This document shows positions 23,417-35,409 of a DNA stretch of 64,000 bases, one piece after another. The notes below the pieces were generated by a model, which was given only the letters and a program-made list of their open reading frames with translations, made no database searches and was not told the origin of the DNA. The first letter of the stretch is position 1, and each line of letters opens with the position of its first letter. This stretch comes from DASRLE01 sp963825315. GTDB taxonomy: Bacteria > Verrucomicrobiota > Verrucomicrobiia > Limisphaerales > Palsa-1400. The position numbers and the translations under genes are program-made. Where the stretch lies: contig CAWGST010000005.1 in assembly GCA_963825315.1 (NCBI GenBank), positions 372,001 to 436,000 on the forward strand, read 5' to 3'.

Positions 23417-26104
23417 TCACGGCGACACAACAAAACGATAAAGCCGTTGCGCATCAGGGGGATTGGTGTCCGCTGCGGTCACGACATTCGTGGCCGCGAT
23501 GATCGCGGCGCCCACATTGGCCCAGTTGGCTGCGTCCAGATTGGTGGCGAATTGCAATTGATAAGCCAGACCGGGCAAGGCGTCCCAGGCAAACGACACC
23601 GTGCCGCCGTTTAGCGTCACCGTTTGGAAAACGGGCGTTGGAACGGCTTGCAGGGTAATATCGTCCAGCGCCAGGGCGCCCGGGTCGTCTCGAAAGTCGA
23701 ATTCGAGAGTCGTCGCGCTGCCTGTCGCCGCAACAAGGAACTGCAGGTTCGTCCAACCAAAGGCACCCATATTGGTGTGATCAAAGAGCGTCTTTCCGTT
23801 CCATTTAATCCGAAATTCATTCGGTTTCGTCAAACCATTGTAGGCAATGCTGCTCAACCAGGACGAGAGCAGATAATACTGCGATGCGACGGTGGGCAAT
23901 GACTGCGAAAGGGACGCGAGCGAACTGTTTTGCCCAAGAAACGCGCCGTACAGGCCGGAATGGACAAATTGCGCGTAAGTCACCCCAGGAAGGATGTTGC
24001 CGACAGGGCCGTCGTCAATAGCAACCGGAAAACTTGACGCTGGATTGCCCAAAAACCTCCAATCCGAGAAATCGCCTGTTTCAAAGCCGCCATTGCCCGC
24101 CAAGAGGGCAAATGGCCAGCTCTGCACGACATTGTCCTGTAAATTGATGAAGGAGACAGTGCCGACGAAGTCGCCCAACAACAAATTGCTTGCCACAGAA
24201 TTGAGAGCCACCGTCACGGCGACGCCGGGTCCGCCCGGCGCCAGCGTGCCGCCGGCCTGGGATACACTGAGCCACTGCGAAGTGTTGGCGACAATCCAGT
24301 TCAACGACTCGCTTCCCGCATTTGTCAGCCAATAGCTCTCTGAAGTTACGTCAAACGGGCCGCCGACGGGGCCAATCGCCGTAAAGCCCAGTTGCGGGGT
24401 GATGAACAAAGCATCCGGCGGCGCGAGCAAAGCGGCAATCAGATTGCTGCCGATGGGGGTTCCCCACCCCGTGCAAAGGTCGTAGCCGGCGACGGCATGG
24501 AACTTTGACGGGCTGTTGCTACTGGTGTTATTGCCGGTGGTAATGTCGTGAAAGCAGGCGGCGTAGTTGGAGCTCCGGCCAATGTCGTAAAGGGCCGGGT
24601 TGACAAAACCCAACTGCGGCTGGCCGTTGAGAGCGGCTTGCTGGTTGGCCAAGGCTGTGAAGGCCGCCCAAAGCGGAGCCGCAAAGCTGGTGCCTTGGTA
24701 AAAAGTTTGGGCCTCGCCATTGACCCAAACCAAAATATTGTCGGCAACCATGGAGACATCCGGAAGATTGCGCAGGGTTGTCGATCCCTGGTTGGCCGAC
24801 ATGTCAAGGCCTTGTTGCCAAAACGGAATTGGGACCACCACGCTAATCCCCCCGCCGCTGTCTCCCCAAGTTGTCTCGGAAACCCAGGAGCCAATCGGGC
24901 CATTCGTGGATAAAATTGTCCCGCCGACGACTGTAATATTCGGGTTGTCCGTCGGCTCAAGGACTGGTCCGGTGTATGCGCCGCCGTCGCCGGAGGCCTG
25001 GAAAAACGATTGTCCCTGCGCGGCAAATTGCTGAAATATCTGGTCGGTGGACGCGTTAATGTCAAAACCATAGGAAGAACTCAATTGTCTGGCTTGATTG
25101 TCAGTGGCCATGCGGTTTAAGAGATCGTTGACGACGGTGTTCGAGTCAGCGTTTCCCTCATAAACCAAAACATTCGTCAGCCCCGGCGCCATTGCAATCG
25201 CCATTTCGATATCGAGACATACCTCCACATTGGTCAAGCCGCCGCCGCTGGCCGCGCCTGAGAACCCGTCCACCAATATATTCGTCAACGTCGGAACATT
25301 GGTCATGTTAGCCAGGCCCGCGTAGTTTGTGATGTCGCTGAGATTATAGCCGTCCAATTCAAACAACCCGACCGATTGTCCGGCGCCAGTGAGGGAAACT
25401 CCAGAGGCATAGGCGGACCTGAAATCCTGGCCCAAATAACTGCCGTTGGTCCCCGAGCCTGCCTGCGGTTGGGCCCTCAGCGACTGAACAGCCGTTGCAG
25501 TACGAACAAACGGATGCGGCAGCGTATAATTATACAGGCCGCTGATCGCCAGAACGGGGGTTTCCAGATCAATCGCCGGTTGGGCGTCGGGCGCGTAAAA
25601 TGTGCGGTTCTCCGTCGGGTGCTGGTAAAGGCCGATATGCACATGCAACGCCTGTTCAATGTCCCCCACAGCGCCGTTGACATCCACGAGGGTGCGATTG
25701 GGGTGCGTCCCGGTAATTGTCAAGCCATGCGATTTTGCGAAGTCAATCACTGCCTGGTAGTCGCCTTCAGTCGGGCCGAAGGCCGCCGCAAATTCATCGG
25801 GCGTCAGATAATGATGAAAGGCGGGATTGCCCCGTTGATAGATTTGCCGGAGCAAGTTGGTCAGGCCTTGCGGATTGCGCAAAGGCAGGCCAAAGGCAAG
25901 GTCCAGGCGGGTAGATGCGGAAAGGCGGCCAATGGGTTGTTGATGGGCAATGACCGCCGGCAGATGACCCTGGACGAACTGTCGCTCCGCGGCATTGGCC
26001 GGGGTCGCCAGGAAAATGAAGACACCGATGCTGATTGCGGCAATGAACCAATGCGATCGCGGCCAGCCATCGCCACACACAGTTTTTCTTTCAAGAGCAA
26101 TCAT
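23417..26104 (-). CDS. Secreted sedolisin-family (S53) serine peptidase with extra C-terminal domains
   Basis: About 895 residues. A signal peptide (HWFIAAISIGVFIFLATPANA) is followed by a Pro-kumamolisin activation domain (GNPAFHHYLTPDEFAAAFGP) and the S53 catalytic domain: E-x3-D in VEVCLDIEMAIAMAPG, the oxyanion Asp in FFQASGDGGAYTG, the catalytic Ser in YQGTSFAAPLWAAF, and the calcium site region AGYDLCTGWGTP. Beyond about residue 600 are a BACON/Ig-like segment, a FETGDFSDW jelly-roll module and a last beta domain ending QRLYRFVVSP, a C-terminal tail type common in this bacterial group. ATG 26104 is preferred over an in-frame TTG at 26125. Probably an acid-active secreted peptidase. Confidence 0.9.
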   Translation of the reverse strand: MIALERKTVCGDGWPRSHWFIAAISIGVFIFLATPANAAERQFVQGHLPAVIAHQQPIGRLSASTRLDLAFGLPLRNPQGLTNLLRQIYQRGNPAFHHYLTPDEFAAAFGPTEGDYQAVIDFAKSHGLTITGTHPNRTLVDVNGAVGDIEQALHVHIGLYQHPTENRTFYAPDAQPAIDLETPVLAISGLYNYTLPHPFVRTATAVQSLRAQPQAGSGTNGSYLGQDFRSAYASGVSLTGAGQSVGLFELDGYNLSDITNYAGLANMTNVPTLTNILVDGFSGAASGGGLTNVEVCLDIEMAIAMAPGLTNVLVYEGNADSNTVVNDLLNRMATDNQARQLSSSYGFDINASTDQIFQQFAAQGQSFFQASGDGGAYTGPVLEPTDNPNITVVGGTILSTNGPIGSWVSETTWGDSGGGISVVVPIPFWQQGLDMSANQGSTTLRNLPDVSMVADNILVWVNGEAQTFYQGTSFAAPLWAAFTALANQQAALNGQPQLGFVNPALYDIGRSSNYAACFHDITTGNNTSSNSPSKFHAVAGYDLCTGWGTPIGSNLIAALLAPPDALFITPQLGFTAIGPVGGPFDVTSESYWLTNAGSESLNWIVANTSQWLSVSQAGGTLAPGGPGVAVTVALNSVASNLLLGDFVGTVSFINLQDNVVQSWPFALLAGNGGFETGDFSDWRFLGNPASSFPVAIDDGPVGNILPGVTYAQFVHSGLYGAFLGQNSSLASLSQSLPTVASQYYLLSSWLSSIAYNGLTKPNEFRIKWNGKTLFDHTNMGAFGWTNLQFLVAATGSATTLEFDFRDDPGALALDDITLQAVPTPVFQTVTLNGGTVSFAWDALPGLAYQLQFATNLDAANWANVGAAIIAATNVVTAADTNPPDAQRLYRFVVSP

Positions 26105-26231
26105 GCAAAAAGCACAGCTTATCAACCATACCCGAAGTAAACGCTTTCGGCAAGGCCGGGAAAGCGCCCGCGCCGGAGCAGGTTTGATTAGGGCCGATGG
26201 GATGGATAAAATTTGTCTTAAAAAATAATAC

Positions 26232-26279
26232 TTGCCTTACGTTGTCCAGTATGACATACTACAGCAGAATGATGGACAA
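26232..26279 (+). promoter_or_regulatory. vapBC promoter and palindromic operator
   Basis: TTGCCT (26232-26237), 17-base spacer, CATACT (26255-26260). A perfect 6-1-6 palindrome AGTATG-A-CATACT (26248-26260) covers the -10 box and TTGTCCA (26242-26248) / TGGACAA (26273-26279) adds a second inverted pair. This fits autoregulation by the AbrB-type antitoxin whose ATG follows three bases later. Confidence 0.55.
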
Positions 26280-26282
26280 TAT

Positions 26283-26534
26283 ATGAACTCCGCTTACGTT
26301 ACATCAAAAGGCCAATTGGTCGTTCCCTCACGCATCCGCCGCCGCTTCGGCATCAAGCCCGGCACGCGGGTCAACTTCGTGGAGGAAGACGGCCGCCTCA
26401 TCTTCCAGCCCGTCACGCGGGAATACATAGATTCCTTCTGCGGCATCTTCAAACTCAAGCCCGGCGAGAAATCCGCGGTGCAGGAACATCTGGAAGAACG
26501 CCGCGCTGAACGCAACCGGGAGAACCGCGAATGA
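26283..26534 (+). CDS. vapB: AbrB/MazE-type antitoxin (VapB)
   Basis: 83 residues. The swapped-hairpin DNA-binding domain is clear: YVTSKGQLVVPSRIRRRFGI, KPGTRVNFVEEDGRLIFQPV. The C-terminal helix region (KSAVQEHLEERRAERNRENRE) should bind the toxin. ATG 26283 begins the AbrB strand; the open frame extends further upstream only through the operator. The stop overlaps vapC by ATGA. Confidence 0.9.
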   Translation: MNSAYVTSKGQLVVPSRIRRRFGIKPGTRVNFVEEDGRLIFQPVTREYIDSFCGIFKLKPGEKSAVQEHLEERRAERNRENRE

Positions 26535-26932
26535 AGACCATGGTTTTGGACGCCTCGGCGCTGCTGGCCATGTTCTTTGGCGAACCGGGCATGGAAAAAA
26601 TGCGCGCCCTTTTCCACAAGGCAGCCGAAGCCGACCACCCCGTTTTCATCAGCGCGGTTAATTGGGCCGAAGTCCTTTACCGGATGGAACGCAAACGGGG
26701 CAAAGCTGGCTGGGAAGCGGCGCGCCAGTTTGAAGGCACGACTCCATTGGAAACCGTGCCTGTTGGCCGCGAACTGGCGGAAGCCGCCGCACTATTGAAG
26801 AACGAACACGACCTCGGCCTCGCCGACGCCTTTGCCGCCGCGCTGGCCAAAGAAAAAAAGGCCGAACTCGTCACCGCCGACACCGAATTCAAGGCGCTGG
26901 AAAATGAAATCAAAATTGCATGGCTCAAATGA
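26531..26932 (+). CDS. vapC: PIN-domain toxin (VapC)
   Basis: 133 residues with the PIN acidic quartet visible: D in VLDASALLAMFFGE, E in ISAVNWAEVLYRM, D in GLADAFAAALAKEKKA and D in LVTADTEFKALE. VapC proteins are metal-dependent ribonucleases, often cutting tRNA. Translation is coupled to vapB. No lesion is seen, so the pair is likely functional. Confidence 0.92.
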   Translation: MKTMVLDASALLAMFFGEPGMEKMRALFHKAAEADHPVFISAVNWAEVLYRMERKRGKAGWEAARQFEGTTPLETVPVGRELAEAAALLKNEHDLGLADAFAAALAKEKKAELVTADTEFKALENEIKIAWLK

Positions 26933-27239
26933 GTGCGGAAAGACGCCAGGAATTTTTGACAAGATAGACAAGATGTGCAGGATTTCGGAATGGAAGGAGG
27001 AGAAGGGACCAGCCAGCGAAGGATTTCATACTGAGTCATTAAACGGTTGTGCCTCTACGCGGCGTTGATTTCTGACGTGTTTAGCCGGTCTTCGACCACC
27101 TTCTCCACTCCCGGGGAACACCTCATCCGGCCTTCGGCTACCTTCTCCCATCGAATGCGGAGAAGGGAAATCCGATGGGCGAACGACAATCGCAGTCTTT
27201 CTTGCGTTGCGAGCCGGAATTAATCATCCTGTTCCCATT
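26933..27239. other. Intergenic region upstream of fumC with a small inverted repeat
   Basis: About 300 bases. CCTTCTCC (27141-27148) and GGAGAAGG (27159-27166) form a hairpin with a 10-base loop inside the phrase CATCCGGCCTTCGGCTACC, a repeat-like sequence. No gene is supported. Confidence 0.4.
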
Positions 27240-28622
27240 ATGAATGAATCTTTTCGCTCCGAATCCGATTCCATGGGGCCAATGCAAGTGCCCGCTTCCG
27301 CTTATTATGGCGCGCAAACGGCACGGGCCATCGAGAATTTTCCCATCAGCAACTTGCGCTTTCCCCGCTCTTTCATCCGCGCGCTTGGCTTGATCAAAAA
27401 ACACGCCGCCCTGACCAACCAGGAGTTGGGCGGCCTCAAACCGGAGATCGCCGCGGCCATCGTCAAGGCGGCCCAGGAGGTGGCCGATGGAAAATGGGAC
27501 GGCGAATTTGTCCTGGATATTTTCCAAACCGGCTCCGGCACCTCGACGAATATGAATGCCAACGAGGTCATCGCCAATCGCGCCATTGAATTGCTCGGCG
27601 GCAAGCGCGGCGAAAAACTGGTCCATCCCAATGACCACGTTAATCAAGGCCAATCCAGCAATGACGTCATACCCACCGCCATGCATCTGGCCGCCCTGGA
27701 GGGCATCGAAGGCTCGCTGGTCCCGGCCCTGGTGGAATTGCAGATGGCTTTGGCAGGCAAGGCGAAGGAATTTCACGACGTCCTCAAAATTGGCCGGACC
27801 CATTTGCAGGACGCGACCCCCATCCGGCTTGGACAGGAATTCGGCGGCTATGCCAGCCAGGTCAAACACGGCATCGAGAGGTTGCGCTGCGCCGAGAAGA
27901 ATCTGGGGGAACTGGCTTTGGGCGGCACGGCTGTCGGCACCGGCATCAACACCCACCCGGAATTCGCCCGCCGCACCATTGCGCGCCTGGCCGCCGAAAT
28001 CGGGCTTTCGATGTGCGAAACGCCAAACCATTTCGAAGCTCAAGGGGGCAAGGACGCCGTTGTCGAAACTTCCGGCGCGCTCAAAACAATCGCCGTCAGC
28101 CTCATCAAGATAGCCAACGACATTCGGTTGCTCGGTTCCGGTCCCCGCCTTGGTTTGGGAGAACTGCGCCTTCCCGCCACCCAACCCGGCTCCTCGATCA
28201 TGCCCGGGAAGGTCAACCCCGTGATGTGCGAAATGCTCCTGCAAGTTTGCACTCAAGTCCTGGGCAACGACACCGCCATCACGTTCAGCGGCAGCTTTGG
28301 CAATTTCGAGCTTAACGTCATGATGCCGGTCATGACCCACAATCTTCTCGAAGCCATCGAACTGCTGGCCAAAGGCAGCCAGGTTTTTGCCCGGCGGTGC
28401 GTCAACGGGTTGGAAGCCGACCGCGAGAAATGCAACGGCAACCTGGAGTTGAGCCTTTCCAACTGCACGATCCTGGCGCCGGTCATCGGCTACGACAAAG
28501 CGGCCAAGATTGCCAAGGTCGCCTTTGAAACCAACCGCACCATTCGCCAAGTCGCCACGGAGATTTCCGGCTTGGATCCAACCAAATTGGACGAGCTGCT
28601 TGACCCTGCGAAACAAACATAA
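27240..28622 (+). CDS. fumC: Fumarate hydratase class II
   Basis: 460 residues from ATG 27240. It hydrates fumarate to malate in the TCA cycle. Conserved blocks: FQTGSGTSTNMNANEVIANR, HPNDHVNQGQSSNDVIPTAM, GRTHLQDATPIRLGQEFGGY and the superfamily signature GSSIMPGKVNPVMCE, whose mobile loop carries the catalytic serine. The opening ESDSMGPMQVPASAYYGAQTARA is the usual FumC N-terminus, supporting the start. No iron-sulfur ligands, as expected for class II. Confidence 0.96.
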   Translation: MNESFRSESDSMGPMQVPASAYYGAQTARAIENFPISNLRFPRSFIRALGLIKKHAALTNQELGGLKPEIAAAIVKAAQEVADGKWDGEFVLDIFQTGSGTSTNMNANEVIANRAIELLGGKRGEKLVHPNDHVNQGQSSNDVIPTAMHLAALEGIEGSLVPALVELQMALAGKAKEFHDVLKIGRTHLQDATPIRLGQEFGGYASQVKHGIERLRCAEKNLGELALGGTAVGTGINTHPEFARRTIARLAAEIGLSMCETPNHFEAQGGKDAVVETSGALKTIAVSLIKIANDIRLLGSGPRLGLGELRLPATQPGSSIMPGKVNPVMCEMLLQVCTQVLGNDTAITFSGSFGNFELNVMMPVMTHNLLEAIELLAKGSQVFARRCVNGLEADREKCNGNLELSLSNCTILAPVIGYDKAAKIAKVAFETNRTIRQVATEISGLDPTKLDELLDPAKQT

Positions 28623-28698
28623 TCAATCTCTGGCGCCATTTTGTGCTTTGCTTTGCAGCTAATGGCAGTAAAAGACCATATCTGAAATCCAGAAAATT

Positions 28699-29208
28699 AT
28701 GAAATGCCCAAGATGCGGTTCGGTGTTGTCCATAGTTGAATATGACGGCGTCCAGATTGACGTTTGCCCGAACTGCAAAGGCGAATGGCTGCCCGCGGGA
28801 GATCTGCAAAAAATTGTCGAGCATCATAATGAGGTTTTTACTCCTGAAGAAATTGCCTCGCTCGCCCCGGTCGATAAGGAGATTTTTAACGCTGAAAAAG
28901 ATGATCACGACGAATTGAATTGTCCCAATTGCCAGGGCGTGCCGATGGAACATTTTAATTACGGAGACACCAGCGGGATCGTTTTGCACAAGTGCCCCGA
29001 TTGCGGGGGAATTTGGGCCGACAAGGACGAATTGACAAAAATCGAGGAGGTGGTGGATGGATGGAAAGCTGATCTCAATAAAGACGCAGCCCAGTACGAT
29101 CCAATTCTGCAAAAAATTGCCGTCGAGGAGCAGAAGGAACTGGACAGGGCGGTTTCCATTTCCCGATTTGGCTTTGTGAACTCGGTTTTGAGACATTTCT
29201 GCGAATGA
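28699..29208 (+). CDS. Double zinc-ribbon (zf-TFIIB-type) protein
   Basis: 169 residues containing two TFIIB-like ribbons: MKCPRCGSVLSIVEYDGVQI with VCPNCKGEWLPAGDL, and LNCPNCQGVPMEHFNYGD with KCPDCGGIWADKDEL. The C-C-x-G-W/E-L pattern is typical of the zf-TFIIB family of unknown function. The C-terminal third is charged helix. It stands alone between fumC and the act operon. Confidence 0.85.
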   Translation: MKCPRCGSVLSIVEYDGVQIDVCPNCKGEWLPAGDLQKIVEHHNEVFTPEEIASLAPVDKEIFNAEKDDHDELNCPNCQGVPMEHFNYGDTSGIVLHKCPDCGGIWADKDELTKIEEVVDGWKADLNKDAAQYDPILQKIAVEEQKELDRAVSISRFGFVNSVLRHFCE

Positions 29209-29487
29209 AACCGACCGCTCTGCCCGGTCAACGCCGTTCCAAGCAAAACTAATAGGCAGTATTAATTGCGCCGAATTCGTGAAAAACTTCACAAACTCTC
29301 TTGCCAGACCCCGTGGAAATCCTTAAACAACTGCGGTGACGAAAAGGAGGCCGCGCCCTTTTCGGCTTGTGGCGTTCGGCCCTGTCTCTCGTTGCGGCAG
29401 TGCGGGAAATAAGTTGACTAAAATTGCGCCGGCAAGAAAATTGCCGGTGTTTTGTTATTATCTTGATGCAGAGAAGAAAACGCTGAG
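29209..29487 (+). promoter_or_regulatory. Leader region of the act operon with a terminator-like hairpin
   Basis: A hairpin CCGGCAA (29429-29435) / TTGCCGG (29441-29447) with a GAAAA loop is followed by TGTTTTGTTATTATC, which looks like an intrinsic terminator or attenuator 40 bases before actA. TTGACT at 29414-29419 could be a -35 box but no convincing -10 pairs with it. AGAGAAG (29470-29476) may be the actA ribosome-binding site. Confidence 0.4.
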
Positions 29488-30141
29488 ATGTCTGATTTTT
29501 TTCCAAAGTGGACCAATAACCTTCCGCGCAATATCATTATTGGCGCTCTCCTGGCGGGCACCGCCGTGACCGCCGGTGTCACTTATTATTTCACGCCCAA
29601 ATATACGCGGGTCGGCTACGAGCCGATTCAGCCGGTGGCCTTTCCCCACAGTGTCCACGCCGCGCAACTGGGGATCGATTGCCGTTATTGCCACAACGGC
29701 GTTGAAAAATCCTGGTATTCCAACATCCCGGCCACGTCGGTTTGTATGAACTGCCACAACCAGGCCTTGAAAGACGACGACCGGCTGGCGCTGGTGCGCG
29801 AGAGCGCCGCGTCGGGCAAACCGATCCCGTGGGTGCAGATTCACAAGCTGCCCGATTACGCTTATTTCAACCATTCCGTGCATGTCAACCGCGGGGTCAG
29901 TTGCGTCGAATGCCACGGCCAGATCAATCAGATGGACGAAGTGTACCATGCCAAGCCGTTGAGCATGGCCTTTTGTCTGGACTGCCATCGCGACCCCGCC
30001 CGGCATGTCAGGCCGCTGGATAAGATCACCGATCTTGACTGGAAAGCGCCGGATGAAGAGACGCAATTGGCGAACGGGCGGAAATTCGTCCACGATTGGA
30101 AGGTGCAATCGCTGCAAAATTGTTCGGCCTGTCACCGATGA
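29488..30141 (+). CDS. actA: Alternative complex III subunit ActA, pentaheme cytochrome c
   Basis: 217 residues with one N-terminal membrane anchor (NIIIGALLAGTAVTAGVTYYF) and five heme c sites: CRYCH, CMNCH, CVECH, CLDCH and CSACH. PVAFPHSVHAAQLGIDCRYC is the standard ActA opening. ActA takes electrons from ActB and passes them to the monoheme cytochrome ActE. First gene of the operon; its stop overlaps the start of actB (ATGA 30138-30141). Confidence 0.95.
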   Translation: MSDFFPKWTNNLPRNIIIGALLAGTAVTAGVTYYFTPKYTRVGYEPIQPVAFPHSVHAAQLGIDCRYCHNGVEKSWYSNIPATSVCMNCHNQALKDDDRLALVRESAASGKPIPWVQIHKLPDYAYFNHSVHVNRGVSCVECHGQINQMDEVYHAKPLSMAFCLDCHRDPARHVRPLDKITDLDWKAPDEETQLANGRKFVHDWKVQSLQNCSACHR

Positions 30142-33100
30142 AAACGATTCCCCCATCTTGTCTTGAGCCTGAAACCGGGCCGAAGTATTGGCGCAGTTTG
30201 GAGCAACTGGCCGGCACGGCGGAATTTCGCCAGTGGGCGGAACGGGAATTTCCCGCCGGGGCCAGCGAACTGAGCGACCCCGTTTCCCGGCGCCATTTTG
30301 TCAAGATCATGTCGGCTTCCTTTCTCCTGGCGGGCTTGGGAGCGACCGGCTGCCGCCGTCCAGTCGAGAAGATTTATCCCTACGCCAAAATGCCGCTGGA
30401 TTACGTCCACGGCGTTCCGCAGTATTTTGCCACGGCGCTGCCCACGCGCCGCACGGCCATCCCGCTGGTCGTCAAGTCCAATGAAGGCCGGCCCACAAAA
30501 ATCGAAGGCAACCCCGATCATCCCGACAGCAACGGCGGCACCGATCACCTGGCCCAGGCTTCGGTCCTGAGTCTTTACGATCCGGACCGGGCCATGCGTT
30601 GCGCCCGCAACGGCTCGGGTGAAAGCCGCCAGGCCGCCCTGGACAGTTTGACCGCGCTTTCCAAAAGCCTGGGCGACGGCGGCGGCCTGGCCTTTCTGCT
30701 CGAACAAAGCAGTTCGCCTTCGCGCGCGCGCTTGCAACAAGCCATCTCGGAAAAATGCCCCAACGCGCGCTGGCATGTCTATGAGCCGGTTGATCTGGAT
30801 CTTCCGCGCCAGGCGGCGTCGCTGGCATACGGCGCGCCTGCCCAGCCGTTCTACAAGCTGGACGAAGCGAGGGTCATTCTCTCGCTGGACTGCGATTTCA
30901 TCGGCAGCGAAGAGAACGCCTCGAACCATATCCGCCGCTTCGCCAAAGGCCGCCATTTGGACGGCAAAGACGATTCGATGAGCCGGCTGTATGCGGTGGA
31001 AAGCCTGTTCACCCTGACCGGCGCCAATTCCGATCATCGTTTGCGGGTGCCTCCAAGCATGATTGTTCCGGTGCTGGCCCGTCTGGCCGTGAACATCCTC
31101 GCCTCTTCCGCCATCGGTCCGCAATTGCAGGAACTCTCCGCTCCGGCGCAGGCCCATGACAGTTGGATCATCCCATGCGCCAGGGATCTCAAAGCCAATC
31201 CCGGAAAGAGCCTGGTCATGGCCGGTTACCGTTTGCCGCTCGCCGCGCATTTGCTTGTTATCGCGATGAATGAAGCGCTGGGCGCTGTCAATCATACCGT
31301 CGAACTTCATCGAGCCATGGTCTCCAAGGAGGGAACGATTTCCGAACTGGCCGGCGCGCTTAATGCCGGGCAAGTCCAAACACTCGTCATCCTCGGAGGA
31401 AATCCGGCCTACAACGCGCCCGTTGATCTGGCGTGGCCGCAAGCGCAGGCCAGGGCAAAAACCGTGGTGCGGCTCGGTTATTACGAAGACGAAACATCCT
31501 GGAACCCGGCCCTGCACGCCGATGTTCAATGGGATTTGCCGGCCGCTCATTATCTGGAAGCCTGGGGCGATGCCCGCACGGCCGACGGCACGATTGTTCC
31601 CATTCAGCCATTGATCGAGCCGTTGTTTGGCGGTCTGACGGAATTGGAAGTGCTGGCCTTGATTGGCGGACTTAGCCCGTCAAGTCCCTATGAGATCGTT
31701 CGCCAAACCTACCGGGACATCGGCGGGAACAACGAAAATAATTGGCGGAAATTTCTACACGACGGCTTCCTGGCCGAGAGCGCCTCGCCCCTGGCCGCCG
31801 TGCAATATGATCCGGCCGAATTGAGCAAATCTCTGGGACAACTCAAGCCCATCGGTCCCGCGCCGGGGAACGACAAGCTGGATGTCGTCTTCTATCGCGA
31901 TGCCAAGATGGATGACGGACGGCACAACAACAACGGCTGGTTGCAGGAACTGCCCGACCCGATCACCAAGCTGACTTGGGACAACGCCGTTTTACTCAGC
32001 CCCAAAACGGCCCGGGATTTGGGCGTTTTCACGGAGCGCTACGCCCAAAATCAAAAGTTTTTCAATTACACCGTCGAGATCAAGCTGGGCAATCGCACCG
32101 TGCGCGGCCCGGTTTGGGTCCAGCCCGGCATGGCGGATAACACCATCGGATTGGCGCTGGGTTATGGACGGGAAAAGACCGGGCGCGTCGGGCGGGGCGC
32201 TGGTTTCAATGCCTACTCTCTCCGCACCAGCGAAATTCCCTACTACGCTTCGGGCGCGGAACTGCGCAACACCAAGGACCTGAGCTATGAATTGGCCAAT
32301 ACTCAGAGCCATTGGCACATGGAGGGCCGGCCTGTGGTGCGCGAAGCCAATTTGGAGCAGTTCCGCCAGCATCCCGACTTTGCCAAAGACATGAGGCCGG
32401 AAGCGCCTCCCGTCATTGCGCCGCTTTACCCGAACCCGCTGGATGAAGCCAAAAAACTGGCCATGCACCAATGGGGCATGTCCATTGACTTGAATCGTTG
32501 CGTCGGTTGCTCCGCCTGCATGATCGCCTGTCAAAGTGAAAATAACATCCCGATTGTCGGCAAGGAAATGGTGGGCAAAAGCCGCGAAATGCACTGGATT
32601 CGCATTGACCGCTACTACGCCGGGCCGGACGAGGACCCGCAGGCGGTGACACAACCGATGCTCTGCCAGCATTGCGAAGCGGCCCCGTGCGAAAGCGTAT
32701 GCCCGGTCAATGCCACCTCGCACGACGACGAGGGTTTGAACGTCATGACTTACAACCGCTGCGTCGGCACGCGGTATTGTTCCAACAACTGTCCCTACAA
32801 GGTGCGCCGCTTTAACTTTTTCGATTACAACCGCCGCCCGCTGAATCATCTTTACAAAAGCCCGCTCGTCACCGCAACGGACGGCGAATGGGAATTCATG
32901 CGCTGGCTCAAAAACCCGGACAAGGGCAGCCTGCCCGAGGACGAATGGCAACTGGCCCGGCTGGTGAAAAATCCCGACGTCTCGGTCCGCATGCGCGGCG
33001 TCATGGAAAAATGCACGCTTTGCCTGCAACGCATCGAACAGGCCAAGATCGCGGCAAAGGTCAAGGCGCGCGACAGCGACCACATCCGGCTTTCGGAAAA

Positions 33101-33388
33101 GGAAGGGACGGTTCCGAAAACCGCCTGCCAGCAGGCCTGCCCCGCTGAAGCGATTATCTTTGGCGACATTTCCGATCCGGAGAGCCGCGTCAGCAGGGCC
33201 AAGGAGCAGGAGCGCACTTACTCCGTCCTTGAGTTCTTGTTGACCAAGCCGCGCTGCACATATCTGGCCAGGGTCCGCAACCCAAACCAGGAGATGCCGG
33301 ACTACAAGGAACATCCGATGCCCTACACGACCGAAGAGTTTCTGAAAGCGAAAGAGAACTCCATTATCAGCGAAGGAGGAACGCTCTA

Positions 33389-33389
<1 letters not shown>
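30138..33389 (+). CDS. actB: Alternative complex III subunit ActB (molybdopterin-like plus iron-sulfur)
   Basis: 1,083 residues. A Tat-like signal with twin arginine at residues 51-52 (SRRHFVKIMSASFLLAG) ends in a possible lipobox cysteine at 72. The first two thirds resemble a molybdopterin oxidoreductase, which in ActB carries no cofactor; the last third is a ferredoxin-type subunit with CVGCSACMIACQSENN, CQHCEAAPCESVCPVNA, CVGTRYCSNNCPYKVRR and CTLCLQRI/ACQQACPAEA. These ligate one [3Fe-4S] and three [4Fe-4S] clusters in known complexes. The start overlaps actA and the end overlaps actC (TAATG). Confidence 0.96.
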
Positions 33390-34875
<1,486 letters not shown>

Positions 34876-34876
<1 letters not shown>

Positions 34877-35409
34877 TGCCATCGAACACTTACGCGATCA
34901 TGGCAGAATTCGAAACGCCGGCGGCGACCCTGCATGCCGCGCAAAAGGTGCATGACGCCGGTTACCGCAATTGGGACGTTTTCACGCCCTTCCCCATTCA
35001 CGGCATGGATCGCGCCATGGGCATCCACAACTCGAAAGTCGGCTGGTTTTCTTTTATTGGCGGATGCACCGGTTACGCCACCGGAATGCTGATGATTTGG
35101 TTTATGAACGCGCACGATTACCGAATCCAAATCGGCGGCAAACCGATGTTCAGCCCGTTCTCCGCCTTCCCGCCTTCCTACGAATTGACCATTTTGTTTG
35201 GCGCCTTTGGCGCGCTGCTCGGAATGCTTTTCCTGAATCGTTTGCCACGACTGCATCATCCGCTGCTCAAGAACCGCCGCTTTGCCCTGGCCACCCACGA
35301 CCGCTTTTTCGTGGTCATCGAAACCAGTGACGCCAAGTTTTCCGACGACGAAACCCGCCGGCTGCTCGAATCTTTGGGCAGCCGACACATCGAATGGGTG
35401 GAGGAATAA
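34876..35409 (+). CDS. actD: Alternative complex III subunit ActD (DUF3341)
   Basis: 177 residues. ATLHAAQKVHDAGYRNWDVF, TPFPIHGMDRAMGI and KVGWFSFIGGCTGYATGM are the DUF3341 signature; two membrane helices lie at about 55-75 and 98-118. ActD is a structural subunit beside ActC/ActF. The ATG at 34876 shares its first base with the actC stop, and the stop overlaps actE. Confidence 0.93.

Noticed and set aside
29414..29447. A true terminator of an upstream gene before actA.
   Set aside because: The nearest upstream gene ends 220 bases earlier and the hairpin sits in the act leader, so an attenuator or accidental hairpin is equally likely.
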